A DNA stretch of 64,000 nt from Mesorhizobium sp. Root552 (GTDB lineage Bacteria > Pseudomonadota > Alphaproteobacteria > Rhizobiales > Rhizobiaceae), in NCBI RefSeq assembly GCF_001427285.1, contig NZ_LMFV01000045.1:139676-203675 (forward strand), in the 5' to 3' direction. Position 1 is the stretch's first letter; each line of letters begins with the position of its first letter. Below are positions 44,988-53,985 of this stretch, one piece after another. Both the position numbers and the translations under genes were made by a program. The notes beneath the pieces were generated by a model. That model made no database searches. It was not told the origin of the DNA and worked only from the letters and a program-made list of their open reading frames with translations.

Positions 44988-45689
44988 TCAGGCAGATGCG
45001 CGCAGATTGTGCTTGCGCTTCATGAAGTCCTTTGCGGTTTCAACGGCTACAGCCGCGTCACGGCAATAGGCGTCGGCGCCGACGGCCTTGCCGAATTCCT
45101 CGTTGAGCGGCGCGCCGCCAACCATGACGACATATTCGTCACGAATGCCCTTTTCCTTCAAAGTGTCGATGACGACCTTCATGTAGGGCATGGTGGTTGT
45201 CAGCAGGGCCGACATGCCGAGGATGTCGGGCTGGTGTTCCTCGATGGCGGCGAGGTACTTTTCGACCGAGTTGTTGATGCCGAGGTCGATAATGTCGAAG
45301 CCAGCGCCCTCCATCATCATGCCGACAAGGTTCTTGCCGATGTCGTGGATGTCGCCCTTGACCGTTCCGATCACCATCTTGCCCTGCTTGGGAGCGCCGG
45401 TAGCGGCGAGCAGGGGACGCAGGATGGCCATGCCGGCCTTCATGGCGTTAGCGGAGAGCAGAACCTCGGGAACGAAGAGGATACCGTCGCGGAAATCCTC
45501 GCCTACGATCCGCATTCCCTCGACCAGCGCCTCGGTCAGAACCTTGTAAGGTACCCACCCGCGCTCGAGAAGGATATTGGTACCTTCCTCGATTTCTTCC
45601 TTCAGACCGTCGTATAGGTCGTCGTGCATCTGCTGCACGAGTTCGTCGTCGGAAAGTTCGGAAAGGATGATCTCGTCATCGTCGGCCAT
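44988..45689 (-). CDS. Corrinoid-binding methyl carrier protein (MttC/MtgC-like)
   Basis: The 233-residue protein has an N-terminal helical cap and a C-terminal Rossmann-like B12 domain. The lower-ligand motif is D113-I-H115-D-I-G118 (GTVKGDIHDIGKNLV), followed by LGMSALLTTTMPYM and VMVGGAPL. The cobalt of bound corrinoid accepts a methyl group from MttB-type enzymes and gives it to the methyl-THF methyltransferase. The first 36 residues are strikingly acidic, with 15 Asp/Glu and one Lys. ATG 45689 has GGAG 8 bases upstream. It is divergent from mttB with 256 bases between. Confidence 0.94.
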   Translation of the reverse strand: MADDDEIILSELSDDELVQQMHDDLYDGLKEEIEEGTNILLERGWVPYKVLTEALVEGMRIVGEDFRDGILFVPEVLLSANAMKAGMAILRPLLAATGAPKQGKMVIGTVKGDIHDIGKNLVGMMMEGAGFDIIDLGINNSVEKYLAAIEEHQPDILGMSALLTTTMPYMKVVIDTLKEKGIRDEYVVMVGGAPLNEEFGKAVGADAYCRDAAVAVETAKDFMKRKHNLRASA

Positions 45690-45945
45690 GTCTTCAACTC
45701 CATGCTGCCGCGCGACGATGTCGCAGGGCAATGATCAGTCTGCCAATACGTATCGCTAGCACGAATTGTTCCATAGCTGATTTGCGACTTCCTGCAATGG
45801 GAAAGCGACTGGAAATCTCTTTGAATTCTTGTCGATTTTGCGACAGGCGTTGGCGCGGACGGGCCGTTTCGAATAGGGTGCATGGCTACGATCCGCCAAG
45901 GGGCCGCGGAAAGTGCGGCCGAACCGGATTTCAGGGAAGAACATC

Positions 45946-47520
45946 ATGAGCGAAAACGCGGCAGTCGAGCAGGAATCGGCGGGTGGCAGGCGCGGTCGTG
46001 GCGCAAGCGGCGGCGCGGCGGCGCGACGCGCGGCGCGCAGCGGCGGCGGCCCTGGCACCCAGCTCACCTACATCAAGCGAAAGATCAACGTCTACGAGGT
46101 CCTGAACGAGGAGGGCCTGGCGCTGATCGAGAAGAACACCGATATCGTTCTCGAAGAGACCGGCATCATCTTCCGCGATGACCCGGAAGCGTTGCAGATG
46201 TGGAAAGAAGCCGGCGCCGACGTTAAAGGCGAGCGCGTGCATTTCCCCAAGGGTCTATGCCGCTCGCTGCTCAAGACTGCACCGCCTATCTATACCCAGC
46301 ATGCCCGCAACGCGGAGCGTTCGGTGCAGATCGGCGGCAATGCCACGGTCTTTGCTCCGGTTTATGGACCTCCTTTCGTGCGCGATCTCGATGGCAACCG
46401 CCGCTACGCCACGATCGAGGATTTCCGAAACTTCGTGAAACTCGCCTATATGGCTCCGTCTATCCATCATTCGGGTGGAACCGTCTGCGAGCCGGTCGAC
46501 GTGCCGGTAAACAAGCGGCACCTCGACATGATCTACAGCCACATCAAGTATTCCGACAAGCCGTTCATGGGCTCGGTAACCGCACCTGAGCGTGCCGAAG
46601 ATACGGTTTCGATGGCCAAGATTGTGTTCGGCGACGACTTCGTCGAGAACAATACCGTGCTGACCTCGCTCATCAACGCCAACTCGCCGATGGTGTTCGA
46701 CGAGACCATGCTGGGGGCGCTCAAGGTCTATGCGCGCCACAATCAGGCTTGCATCGTCACGCCGTTCATCCTTGCCGGTGCCATGAGCCCGGTAACTGTT
46801 GCGGGCACTTTGACGCAGGTGTTGGCCGAAGTGCTGGCCGGCGCATCCTTTACCCAGTTGGTACGGCCCGGTGCACCAGTTCTGTTCGGTACTTTCGCCT
46901 CGTCGATTTCGATGCAATCCGGAGCGCCGACCTTCGGTACGCCGGAACCGTCTCTGGTTTCTTACGGCGCAGCACAGCTGGCGCGCCGTCTCGGCTTGCC
47001 CTTCCGCACCGGCGGCTCGCTCTGCGCCTCCAAGATTCCGGATGCGCAGGCCGCTTACGAGAGCGCCAACACGTTGAGTTCGACTATTCTGGCCGGCACC
47101 AATTTCGTGCTGCACTCGGCTGGCTGGCTCGAGGGCGGCCTGGCTTCCTGCTACGAGAAGTTCATGATGGATATCGACCAGCTCGGCATGCAGCAGAAGT
47201 TCAGCGAGGGCGTCGATCTGTCCGAAAACGGGCAGGCAATGGATGCCATCCGCCAAGTGGGACCCGGCAGCCACTTCTTGGGTTGTGACCACACCCAGGC
47301 CAATTTCCAGACCGCTTTCTACCGTTCCTCGATCGCCGACAACAATTCGTTCGAGCAGTGGCTGGCGGAAGGAGAGAAGAGCGCCCCCCAGCGCGCCAAC
47401 GTGCTCGCGCGCCACTGGCTGGAAAGCTACGAAGCACCGTTCCTCGATCCGGGCATCGACGACGGACTGAAGGACTTCATCTCGAAGAAGAAGGAGTCGA
47501 TGCCCGACGCCTTCACTTGA
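45946..47520 (+). CDS. Non-pyrrolysine MttB-superfamily methyltransferase (glycine-betaine-type candidate)
   Basis: The 524-residue protein covers the whole MttB (trimethylamine methyltransferase) barrel: INVYEVLNEEGLALIEKNTDIVLEETGI, VFAPVYGPPFVRDLDG, TPFILAGAMSPVTVAGTL and GPGSHFLGCDHT. There is no in-frame amber codon, so it lacks pyrrolysine. Pyl-free members such as MtgB take a methyl group from glycine betaine or other quaternary amines. The N-terminus, residues about 14-36, is a low-complexity Arg/Gly/Ala segment not needed for the barrel. It is divergent from its probable partner corrinoid protein. The substrate is not fixed by sequence. Confidence 0.92.
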   Translation: MSENAAVEQESAGGRRGRGASGGAAARRAARSGGGPGTQLTYIKRKINVYEVLNEEGLALIEKNTDIVLEETGIIFRDDPEALQMWKEAGADVKGERVHFPKGLCRSLLKTAPPIYTQHARNAERSVQIGGNATVFAPVYGPPFVRDLDGNRRYATIEDFRNFVKLAYMAPSIHHSGGTVCEPVDVPVNKRHLDMIYSHIKYSDKPFMGSVTAPERAEDTVSMAKIVFGDDFVENNTVLTSLINANSPMVFDETMLGALKVYARHNQACIVTPFILAGAMSPVTVAGTLTQVLAEVLAGASFTQLVRPGAPVLFGTFASSISMQSGAPTFGTPEPSLVSYGAAQLARRLGLPFRTGGSLCASKIPDAQAAYESANTLSSTILAGTNFVLHSAGWLEGGLASCYEKFMMDIDQLGMQQKFSEGVDLSENGQAMDAIRQVGPGSHFLGCDHTQANFQTAFYRSSIADNNSFEQWLAEGEKSAPQRANVLARHWLESYEAPFLDPGIDDGLKDFISKKKESMPDAFT

Positions 47521-47801
47521 AGGGAGCCCGTTACAGGCCGGGCTAAAGTGGCCAACATCATTCACAAGGAAGTCTGGCGGAGCGCGTTTTCCGACCCGGA
47601 CAAGGGAAGTGTTGGCTAGCGCATCTTGATATTCAGGTGATGGCGGCCTGCAATTGGCAGTTTTCTGCGCTTCCGGTGCTCATGTGCCTTCATGTACACT
47701 CCGCTCCGGTTCCCGAAAGCTGCCGTTTCGGCTCGTCCTGCCCCGAACTTCGACGCACATCAGGTGGCCTGTCGGCGCAAGGCAGTGCGCAACTATTCTT
47801 G

Positions 47802-48344
47802 CTACGAACTCGTGCAACCCTCTGCGCCGCAACCGTCTGGCGCATCTGTCGCCGTCGCTTGTTGAGCGGGTGCCGTTTCCGACATCAGCATCCCCAACCG
47901 GAAACCCAATGCAATTTCGTCTTCCTGGCCAAAGCCGTGGTGACGAATGTTGCCGGCCTTGTCGATCAGCACGAGCGACGGTGTGCCACGGAAGCCGTAG
48001 GCGGCCATTGTTCGCGGAATTGGGCTATTTTCGCTTGGCTGATCGACACCAACCGGAAACGTTATGCGGTATTCATGCAGGAATGCCTCGAGCGACACAG
48101 GTGTCATTGCGTCGTGGTGTTCGAACACGGTGTGGAGGCCAATCACAGCGAGGTCTTCCTTGCGGAACATCGCCGCAATGCGTTTTACCTGCGGTATGGC
48201 TTGGGTCACGCAACCTGGGCACAGCATCTGAAACGTGTGCAGGAGTACGGGACGGCCGCGAAGGCTTTCCAGTGTGATCGGGGCCGCGCTGTTGAACCAG
48301 CGCTCGACCATCAGTTCGGGCGCTTTTACGTCTTTGTTGCTCAT
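47802..48344 (-). CDS. Redoxin / thioredoxin-like protein
   Basis: The 180-residue protein has an AhpC/TSA-redoxin core with a CPGC motif (HTFQMLCPGCVTQAIPQVKRI) and the later cis-Pro loop YGFRGTPSLVLID. The tail is low-complexity and ends CGAEGCTSS. A cytoplasmic thiol reductant or peroxidase is likely; no signal peptide is present. The 281 bases downstream, to the mttB stop, hold no gene that I can support. Confidence 0.8.
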   Translation of the reverse strand: MSNKDVKAPELMVERWFNSAAPITLESLRGRPVLLHTFQMLCPGCVTQAIPQVKRIAAMFRKEDLAVIGLHTVFEHHDAMTPVSLEAFLHEYRITFPVGVDQPSENSPIPRTMAAYGFRGTPSLVLIDKAGNIRHHGFGQEDEIALGFRLGMLMSETAPAQQATATDAPDGCGAEGCTSS

Positions 48345-48355
48345 GTTGGGTGTGC

Positions 48356-48589
48356 TTATCGCCAGTAGCCGTTCGCCGCAGCGATTGTCGCAAAATTGAC
48401 TGCGACCACGTGCGAGGCGGCGATCAGGGCATCCGCATCACGCTCGTAGTCGGGGCGCAATTCGGAACGGACTTCGGCCGAGGGCTGGGTGAACTTCACC
48501 GCCATGCGCGAAAGTTTCAGGGCGAGTGCAAAACCGGATTCGGGATTTTCGGTCAAAAGGCTGGGGAGCCATGAAGATGTCGTGTTCAT
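48356..48589 (-). CDS. Hypothetical protein, 77 residues
   Basis: The product MNTTSSWLPSLLTENPESGF has no recognised domain and no signal peptide. The middle ERDADALIAASHVVAVNFA suggests one amphipathic helix. It is 11 bases upstream of the redoxin start on the same strand, so it may be co-transcribed. The frame is open further to 48640, and neither start has a clear ribosome-binding site. Confidence 0.45.
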   Translation of the reverse strand: MNTTSSWLPSLLTENPESGFALALKLSRMAVKFTQPSAEVRSELRPDYERDADALIAASHVVAVNFATIAAANGYWR

Positions 48590-48882
48590 TCTAGTGTCTG
48601 CTTGGCTTTCGAAATGCGGATGGCTTGTGCCGACTGTCATGAGAACATCTGTCTCACATTGCCATGATGCTCCTGGGCCTTGGCAAAAGGAATGGCGATA
48701 TGGGTGCGAGCGTAGATATTCATCTCAGATTGCGTGACCGCGGATTTAATAGCGACTCGATACTATAATAATGGGCGTTTGGCAACGATGAATGTGTCGA
48801 GGCCATCGCCATTTCCGTCCTGTTGGTACAGCGGTTCGCGCTTGCTGAAGATGGCCCGGCATGATTTCTTCTCAGGGTTTCA

Positions 48883-49521
48883 ATGGTGCCGGCCATGCAG
48901 CCAACAGTCGTTCTCATCAGCGTTTTTGCGATTTTCATTCCTGCTCTCATGTTGCCGGGGCCGGATTTCGTCGGCGTGGTGCGTTCGTCAATGACGCGCG
49001 GTACCAAGGCTGGCCTGTTGACGACGGTCGGCGTTTCGATCGGGCTCGGCATTTACGCGACGCTTGGCCTGCTCGGGCTGTCGGCAGTGTTGACAAAATT
49101 CGAATGGCTCGCCTGGCTGATCCGCGTCGCTGGTGGCGCGTATCTGGTCTATCTCGGCATCCGGCTGCTGTTTGCGAAACCCGAGGCTGTTGAAATCGAT
49201 GACCAAGCGAAAAGCGGCAATCCGCTGTTGTTCGGCCTTGGCGTTACGCTGACCAACCCCAAGGCGATCGTATTGTTCGCCAGCGTTTTTGCGACTTCGG
49301 TGACGGCGGCGACACCTATCTGGCTGATGGTGACCATGATCGCCCTGGTCGTCGCAAGCTCTCTTGCCTGGTATTCACTGGTCAGCCTGTTCATGTCCTC
49401 GGCACCGGTTGTTCGTTCTTTTGGCAGGGCGCGTCATTGGATTGAACGCGCCGCAGGGGCCTGCTTCATTGTGCTCGGCGGGCGCATCCTCGCCGATAGC
49501 CGCAACCCGCTGACACCGTGA
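48883..49521 (+). CDS. LysE-family amino acid exporter
   Basis: The 212-residue protein has about six hydrophobic segments and the LysE N-terminal motif LPGPDFVGVVRSSMTRGTKAGLL plus the later LGVTLTNPKAIVLFASVFA. LysE/RhtB proteins export amino acids or homoserine lactones. The start is 48883 or 48895. Its stop overlaps the GTG start of the following Fe-S protein (GTGA). Confidence 0.88.
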   Translation: MVPAMQPTVVLISVFAIFIPALMLPGPDFVGVVRSSMTRGTKAGLLTTVGVSIGLGIYATLGLLGLSAVLTKFEWLAWLIRVAGGAYLVYLGIRLLFAKPEAVEIDDQAKSGNPLLFGLGVTLTNPKAIVLFASVFATSVTAATPIWLMVTMIALVVASSLAWYSLVSLFMSSAPVVRSFGRARHWIERAAGACFIVLGGRILADSRNPLTP

Positions 49522-50177
49522 TCGAGGAAGCCCTTGCCGCGCACGGCTTGATCGTACGAGGCTGCTTCAACTTCACTGAAGCGGATGCCGCGCCGGCCTC
49601 GATCGCCGGCGAGCCTGCCAAAGCTGTCCTGCTGGTGGGGCAGGCCGGTGCAGCTCCTTGGCCGCATTTCATGCGCTGGCGGCAAGGAAAGCCGGATGAT
49701 CTGGCAAATCCGCTCGATACCTGGTCGCGCGAGGTGATTGGCGAGGTCGCGGATCGTTTCGGGGTGAGGGCGGTATCGCCTAACGATCGGCCATTCCTGC
49801 CGTTCCAGCAATGGGCCATGCGGGCCGAGGGATTGAAGCCGTCACCGCTCGGCATTCTCATGCATCCCGAATACGGCCTATGGCACGCTTATCGTGGCGC
49901 ACTCCTTTTCGACCGCGAGATCGAAGTTCGAACTCCTGACAAAGTGAATCACCTTTGCGATACATGTGTCGGAAAACCTTGCATGAAATCCTGTCCTGTC
50001 GACGCATACTCGCCGACCGGTTTTGCCTACCGGGATTGTCTGGCTCATGTTCGCAGTGTGGTTGGCGAGCCATGCTTGGCCCTAGGTTGTTTTGACCGTA
50101 ATGCTTGTCCATATGGAACGGCCTATCGGTATCCTAGCGAAGTACAGGCTTTTCACATGGCAGCCTTCGCTCGCTAG
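49518..50177 (+). CDS. 4Fe-4S ferredoxin-type protein
   Basis: The 219-residue protein has two cysteine groups in the C-terminal half, CDTCVGKPCMKSCPVDAY and CLALGCFDRNACPYG, resembling the iron-sulfur part of QueG-type proteins. The first 100 residues show no recognised domain. It starts at GTG 49518 overlapping the LysE stop. Function unknown; the Fe-S motif is clear. Confidence 0.75.
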   Translation: MIEEALAAHGLIVRGCFNFTEADAAPASIAGEPAKAVLLVGQAGAAPWPHFMRWRQGKPDDLANPLDTWSREVIGEVADRFGVRAVSPNDRPFLPFQQWAMRAEGLKPSPLGILMHPEYGLWHAYRGALLFDREIEVRTPDKVNHLCDTCVGKPCMKSCPVDAYSPTGFAYRDCLAHVRSVVGEPCLALGCFDRNACPYGTAYRYPSEVQAFHMAAFAR

Positions 50178-50398
50178 CGATCTGCACGAAATCTTGATTG
50201 CGCCCGCCCCGCCGGGCATTGCGCCGGCGCCAGCCAGGGTTTTTTGATCGCACATGTTGGGACAAAGGTGATGCATGCGAAAACTGGCAATCAGAACCAG
50301 AGATGGAACAGCGAACACATGTCTGGTTCAGTCGAAAATGCGTCGCAATCCTTTGTTGCAAATGAGCCAATAGTGCTCAAGCGGACAAGGATCGGATC

Positions 50399-50902
50399 AT
50401 GGTTGCTCGACGGCCTTTGGGATACAGTGCTGCGCATATAGCCCTTCACTGGATCATTGCGGCGCTTGTCATATTCCAGCTTGTGATGGGCGATCTGAAC
50501 AAACCTGCATATCGGGCGTTCGAACGAGGAACCGTACCGGCGGAAACGGACGTCTTTAGTGCATACATTCATGTCTATGTCGGCATTTCCATCCTGCTTC
50601 TGGCATTCGTCCGGTTGTTCCTGCGGTGGCGAAATGGAGCGCCTGCCGCTCCGGCCGGAGAGCGCGCCTTTCAGCGCTGGGCCGCCTCTGCCGCGCACTT
50701 CCTGCTTTACGTGGCGATCTTTGCAATGCCGGTATCGGGCATGGTTGCGTGGTTTGGAGGCATTGGAGATGCCGGCGAAATCCACGAACTGGCCAAACCG
50801 GTCATCATCATTGTCGTTGCCTTGCACGCTGCCGGGGCGCTCTGGCAGCATTTCATCGCCAGAACCGATGTGCTTCGTCGCATGTTGAAGCCGGTTTTTT
50901 AA
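50399..50902 (+). CDS. Cytochrome b561
   Basis: The 167-residue protein has four hydrophobic segments and histidines at the expected heme positions (HIALHW near the start, HVYVGIS, HFLLYVAIFAMPVSGM and HAAGALWQHF near the end). It is a membrane diheme cytochrome b561, moving electrons from quinol. The 221 bases upstream, to the Fe-S protein, contain no supported gene. Confidence 0.88.
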   Translation: MVARRPLGYSAAHIALHWIIAALVIFQLVMGDLNKPAYRAFERGTVPAETDVFSAYIHVYVGISILLLAFVRLFLRWRNGAPAAPAGERAFQRWAASAAHFLLYVAIFAMPVSGMVAWFGGIGDAGEIHELAKPVIIIVVALHAAGALWQHFIARTDVLRRMLKPVF

Positions 50903-50985
50903 CCTCGAACTGAATTTTTGCGTGGGTTGCCGATTAAATCTTCTACCCACCCAAGGAATTGCCGATCACCGTCGTCTAGAAAGCG

Positions 50986-51549
50986 ATGATGGCGATGATG
51001 CTGGATGATGGCGACGCTTCCGATCTGGAGTTGATCGCCCGCGCTAAGGACGGAGACAGGAAGGCTTTCGGCGCGCTTGTCGAAAGGCACTATGATTTTG
51101 TCCATCGCATCGCGTGGCGCTGGTGCGGTCGTCGCGACGATGCGGAAGACATCGCCCAGGAGGTATGCATCAGGCTTGGTCGCTCCATCCGCGACTATCG
51201 CGGCGAGGGTGCCTTCACCACATGGCTCTACACCATGACGATGAACGCGGCCCGTGACCTTGCCCGCAAAACCGCCCGCGACGTCGCCAGGACCGATGCC
51301 TATGGCGTTCATGCATCGATTGCGGGTGATGGGACGGACGATCAAGGCGCGCGACTCGATGAGCTTTGGCTTGCGGTGCGCGAACTGCCTGACAAACAGC
51401 GCGATGCGGTACTTCTCGTCTATGGCGAGGGATTGAGCCACGCTGCTGCCGGCGAGGTGATGACAATTTCGGAAGCGACGGTGTCGTGGCACATCCATGA
51501 AGCGAAGAAACGGCTAAAAGTGCTGATGCGCTCAGCCGGGGAAGTGTGA
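50986..51549 (+). CDS. ECF-type RNA polymerase sigma factor
   Basis: The 187-residue protein has sigma region 2 (FGALVERHYDFVHRIAWRWCGRRDDAEDIAQEV) and region 4 (VRELPDKQRDAVLLVYGEGLSHAAAGEVMTISEATVSWHIHEAKKRL), described here in pieces, and no region 3. It directs transcription of a small extracytoplasmic-stress regulon. Its stop overlaps a GTG of the following gene, and a VWA-domain membrane protein follows at once, so the pair is translationally coupled. No classical zinc anti-sigma gene is adjacent. Confidence 0.92.
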   Translation: MMAMMLDDGDASDLELIARAKDGDRKAFGALVERHYDFVHRIAWRWCGRRDDAEDIAQEVCIRLGRSIRDYRGEGAFTTWLYTMTMNAARDLARKTARDVARTDAYGVHASIAGDGTDDQGARLDELWLAVRELPDKQRDAVLLVYGEGLSHAAAGEVMTISEATVSWHIHEAKKRLKVLMRSAGEV

Positions 51550-51551
51550 CC

Positions 51552-53564
51552 ATGGTCAACGAGAGCGAACTCAGCAGGCTGCACGATCTTGCCGCACCTA
51601 AGCCGCGCCCCGAGGCAAAGGTAGGGGCGCTGCATGCGGCGATGGCAGCTTTCGACGCGCAAGAAGAAATTGCATCTACGCCCCAAGGATCGGCCTCCGG
51701 GCCACGTCTCACCGAACGAGCAAGCAAGCTTTGGAGAGACATCATGCAAAAGAAACTGTTTGCCGCGCCAGCCATTGCCGGTCTCGTGGCTTTGCCGATT
51801 GCCGGCTACACAGCGCTTTACCTGCTGCAGGATTCCCCGTTCAGGTTCCGGGCGGAGGAGAGCGTCAGCGATGTTCCCGCGAGCAAGCCCGCGCCGAAAC
51901 CTGTTGCTCCCGCCGAGATGAGAAAGAAGGCCGATGCGGAAAGCGATACGCTAACGGCAGCGCAGGTTTTGAAGCGGGAAGCGCCGGCCGATCTGAGCGT
52001 CATGCAGCAGAACGCTATGGCCCCGGCAGCCGCGCCGTTGGCGGAGAGCGCGGCGGGTGGTGCTGCGCCCGGCGTTGCTGATCTCAGGACGGCGGCGGAG
52101 CCAGTTGCGCCTGCCGAGCTCTATCTGCCGCAACCCGAAAACCGCGACCGGCTCGAAACATTCAAGACAAATCCGATCCGCTCCGCAGCAGAAAATCCGG
52201 TTTCGACGTTCTCCATAGATGTCGACACCGCATCCTATTCGTTCGTACGCCGGTCGTTGAAGGAGGGACTGCTGCCGCAAGCCGACACCGTGCGTGTCGA
52301 GGAGATGGTCAACTACTTCCCATACGACTGGAAGGGGCCGGAAACGGCTGAAACGCCGTTCAATTCGACAGTGACGGTCATGCCCGCGCCGTGGAATGCA
52401 CAGCACAAGCTCATGCATGTGGCGATCAAGGGCTATGATGTGCAGCCCGTCGCGCAGCCGAAGGCCAATCTGGTGTTCCTGATCGATGTTTCCGGCTCGA
52501 TGAACGAGCCCGACAAGCTTCCGCTGCTCCAGTCCGCGTTTCGCCTTCTGGTTAACAGGCTCCAGCCTGACGATACCGTTTCCATCGTCACTTACGCCGG
52601 CAACGCGGGAACGGTGCTGGAGCCGACCAAGGCATCCGACAAAACCAAAATCCTGGCTGCCATCGATGGGTTGCAGCCGGGCGGATCGACGGCAGGTGAG
52701 GCGGGTATCCGTGAAGCCTATCGGCTTGCCCAACAGTCTTTCGTCAAGGACGGCATCAATCGCGTCATGCTCGCTACGGACGGCGATTTCAACGTCGGCC
52801 AGACGGATGACGATGATCTGAAACGCCTTGTCGAAGACAAGCGCAAGACTGGCGTTTTCCTGTCGGTGTTCGGCTTTGGACGGGGCAATCTCAACGACCA
52901 GATGATGCAGACCATTGCTCAGAACGGCAATGGTACGGCGGCTTACATCGACACGCTGGCGGAAGCTGAAAAGGTGCTGGTGCAGGATGCCTCCTCGACG
53001 CTCTTCCCGATCGCCAAGGATGTGAAGATACAGGTCGAGTTCAACCCGCAGAAGGTCGCGGAGTACCGTCTCATTGGCTACGAAACGCGTGCGCTGAACC
53101 GGGAGGATTTCAACAATGATCGCGTCGATGCCGGCGATATCGGCTCGGGTCACTCCGTCACCGCAATCTATGAAATCACGCCTAAGGGGGTTACCCAGCA
53201 GATCGATCCGCTGCGCTATGGCGAGGCGGCGACCGCCAATGGCGGGGTGGCCAATGCCAATGAATATGCCTTTGTGAAGATCCGCTACAAACTGCCTGAC
53301 GCGGAGATTTCAAAGCTCATCACGACCCCGGTTACGACTTCGAACGAAGTGGCCTCATTCGATGCTGCCGGTGCTGACCAGCGATTTTCTATCGCCGTAG
53401 CTGCCTTCGGCCAGAAACTGCGCAATGAAGATGCGATGGCGGACTTTGGCTATGGCCGCATTCTCGACATGGCTTCGGCGGCTCGCGGGTCCGATCCGTT
53501 CGGCTACCGCTCGGAATTCCTTGCGTTGGTCCGGTTGGCAGCGGCTCTGGCGGGCAAACAGTAA
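51552..53564 (+). CDS. Membrane-anchored von Willebrand factor A protein (YfbK-like)
   Basis: The 670-residue protein has a cytoplasmic N-terminus of about 60 residues, one membrane segment (FAAPAIAGLVALPIAGYTALYLL) and a large periplasmic part. That part has a Pro/Ala linker, the NPVSTFSIDVDTASYSFVRR block, the VWA domain with D-V-S-G-S (VFLIDVSGSMN) and a DUF3520-type C-terminal region. ATG 51552 has GGGGAAG 8 bases upstream; GTG 51546 overlaps the sigma stop. The cytoplasmic part could hold the sigma factor as an anti-sigma does. YfbK-type proteins have unknown biochemical roles. Confidence 0.85.
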   Translation: MVNESELSRLHDLAAPKPRPEAKVGALHAAMAAFDAQEEIASTPQGSASGPRLTERASKLWRDIMQKKLFAAPAIAGLVALPIAGYTALYLLQDSPFRFRAEESVSDVPASKPAPKPVAPAEMRKKADAESDTLTAAQVLKREAPADLSVMQQNAMAPAAAPLAESAAGGAAPGVADLRTAAEPVAPAELYLPQPENRDRLETFKTNPIRSAAENPVSTFSIDVDTASYSFVRRSLKEGLLPQADTVRVEEMVNYFPYDWKGPETAETPFNSTVTVMPAPWNAQHKLMHVAIKGYDVQPVAQPKANLVFLIDVSGSMNEPDKLPLLQSAFRLLVNRLQPDDTVSIVTYAGNAGTVLEPTKASDKTKILAAIDGLQPGGSTAGEAGIREAYRLAQQSFVKDGINRVMLATDGDFNVGQTDDDDLKRLVEDKRKTGVFLSVFGFGRGNLNDQMMQTIAQNGNGTAAYIDTLAEAEKVLVQDASSTLFPIAKDVKIQVEFNPQKVAEYRLIGYETRALNREDFNNDRVDAGDIGSGHSVTAIYEITPKGVTQQIDPLRYGEAATANGGVANANEYAFVKIRYKLPDAEISKLITTPVTTSNEVASFDAAGADQRFSIAVAAFGQKLRNEDAMADFGYGRILDMASAARGSDPFGYRSEFLALVRLAAALAGKQ

Positions 53565-53701
53565 CAGCTTTTCAATCCGGGCTGGTGGGCAAGTCTTTGT
53601 CCGCCAGCTTTTCCCAGTCGTTAAAATGCGCGAGATTTTGGGTACCGCATTGAAATTCAACAATGGTAGAAACTGGTGCTATGCAGCTTTGAGGGCTCAG
53701 A

Positions 53702-53980
53702 ATGCGCATCGACGGCAATTCCGGTTGGACACCAGCCTCGGCTAGCCGGGGCTCACCAGTTTCGGAATCGAGATCCGTCGAAACCAGCCGCATCATGAAC
53801 GATGTCGATACCGCGCGGCGCGTGGCGCTCTCGGCGCTTCATAACGAACGTTTCAGCGCTGCGCTGGAAAAGTTGTCCGATCCACGTTCGTCCGATGCAC
53901 TGATGCTTATGGCGCGCGACGACGGGGCCAAAATCGACCAAAAATCCGTCATGTCTGCCTACGCAGACAATAGCGAATAA
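53702..53980 (+). CDS. Hypothetical protein, 92 residues
   Basis: The product MRIDGNSGWTPASASRGSPV has a polar N-terminus and one helical region (DTARRVALSALHNERFSAALEKLSD). No domain is recognised. The ORF could be real because of typical codon use and its position after a 137-base gap, but no ribosome-binding site stands out. It ends 5 bases from the convergent methyltransferase stop. Confidence 0.45.
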   Translation: MRIDGNSGWTPASASRGSPVSESRSVETSRIMNDVDTARRVALSALHNERFSAALEKLSDPRSSDALMLMARDDGAKIDQKSVMSAYADNSE

Positions 53981-53985
53981 GATTA

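Noticed and set aside
45946..47520. Pyrrolysine in MttB1
   Set aside because: The frame is open with no in-frame TAG and no pylTSBCD gene is in the window; both MttB proteins belong to the Pyl-free branch.
47521..47560. Terminator after mttB
   Set aside because: AGCCCG/CGGGCT can form a short stem but no T-run follows, so it is not called.
50178..50398. Regulatory RNA between Fe-S protein and cytochrome b561 genes
   Set aside because: GCCCG/CGGGC can pair weakly and a T-run exists nearby but they are not adjacent; no convincing structure.
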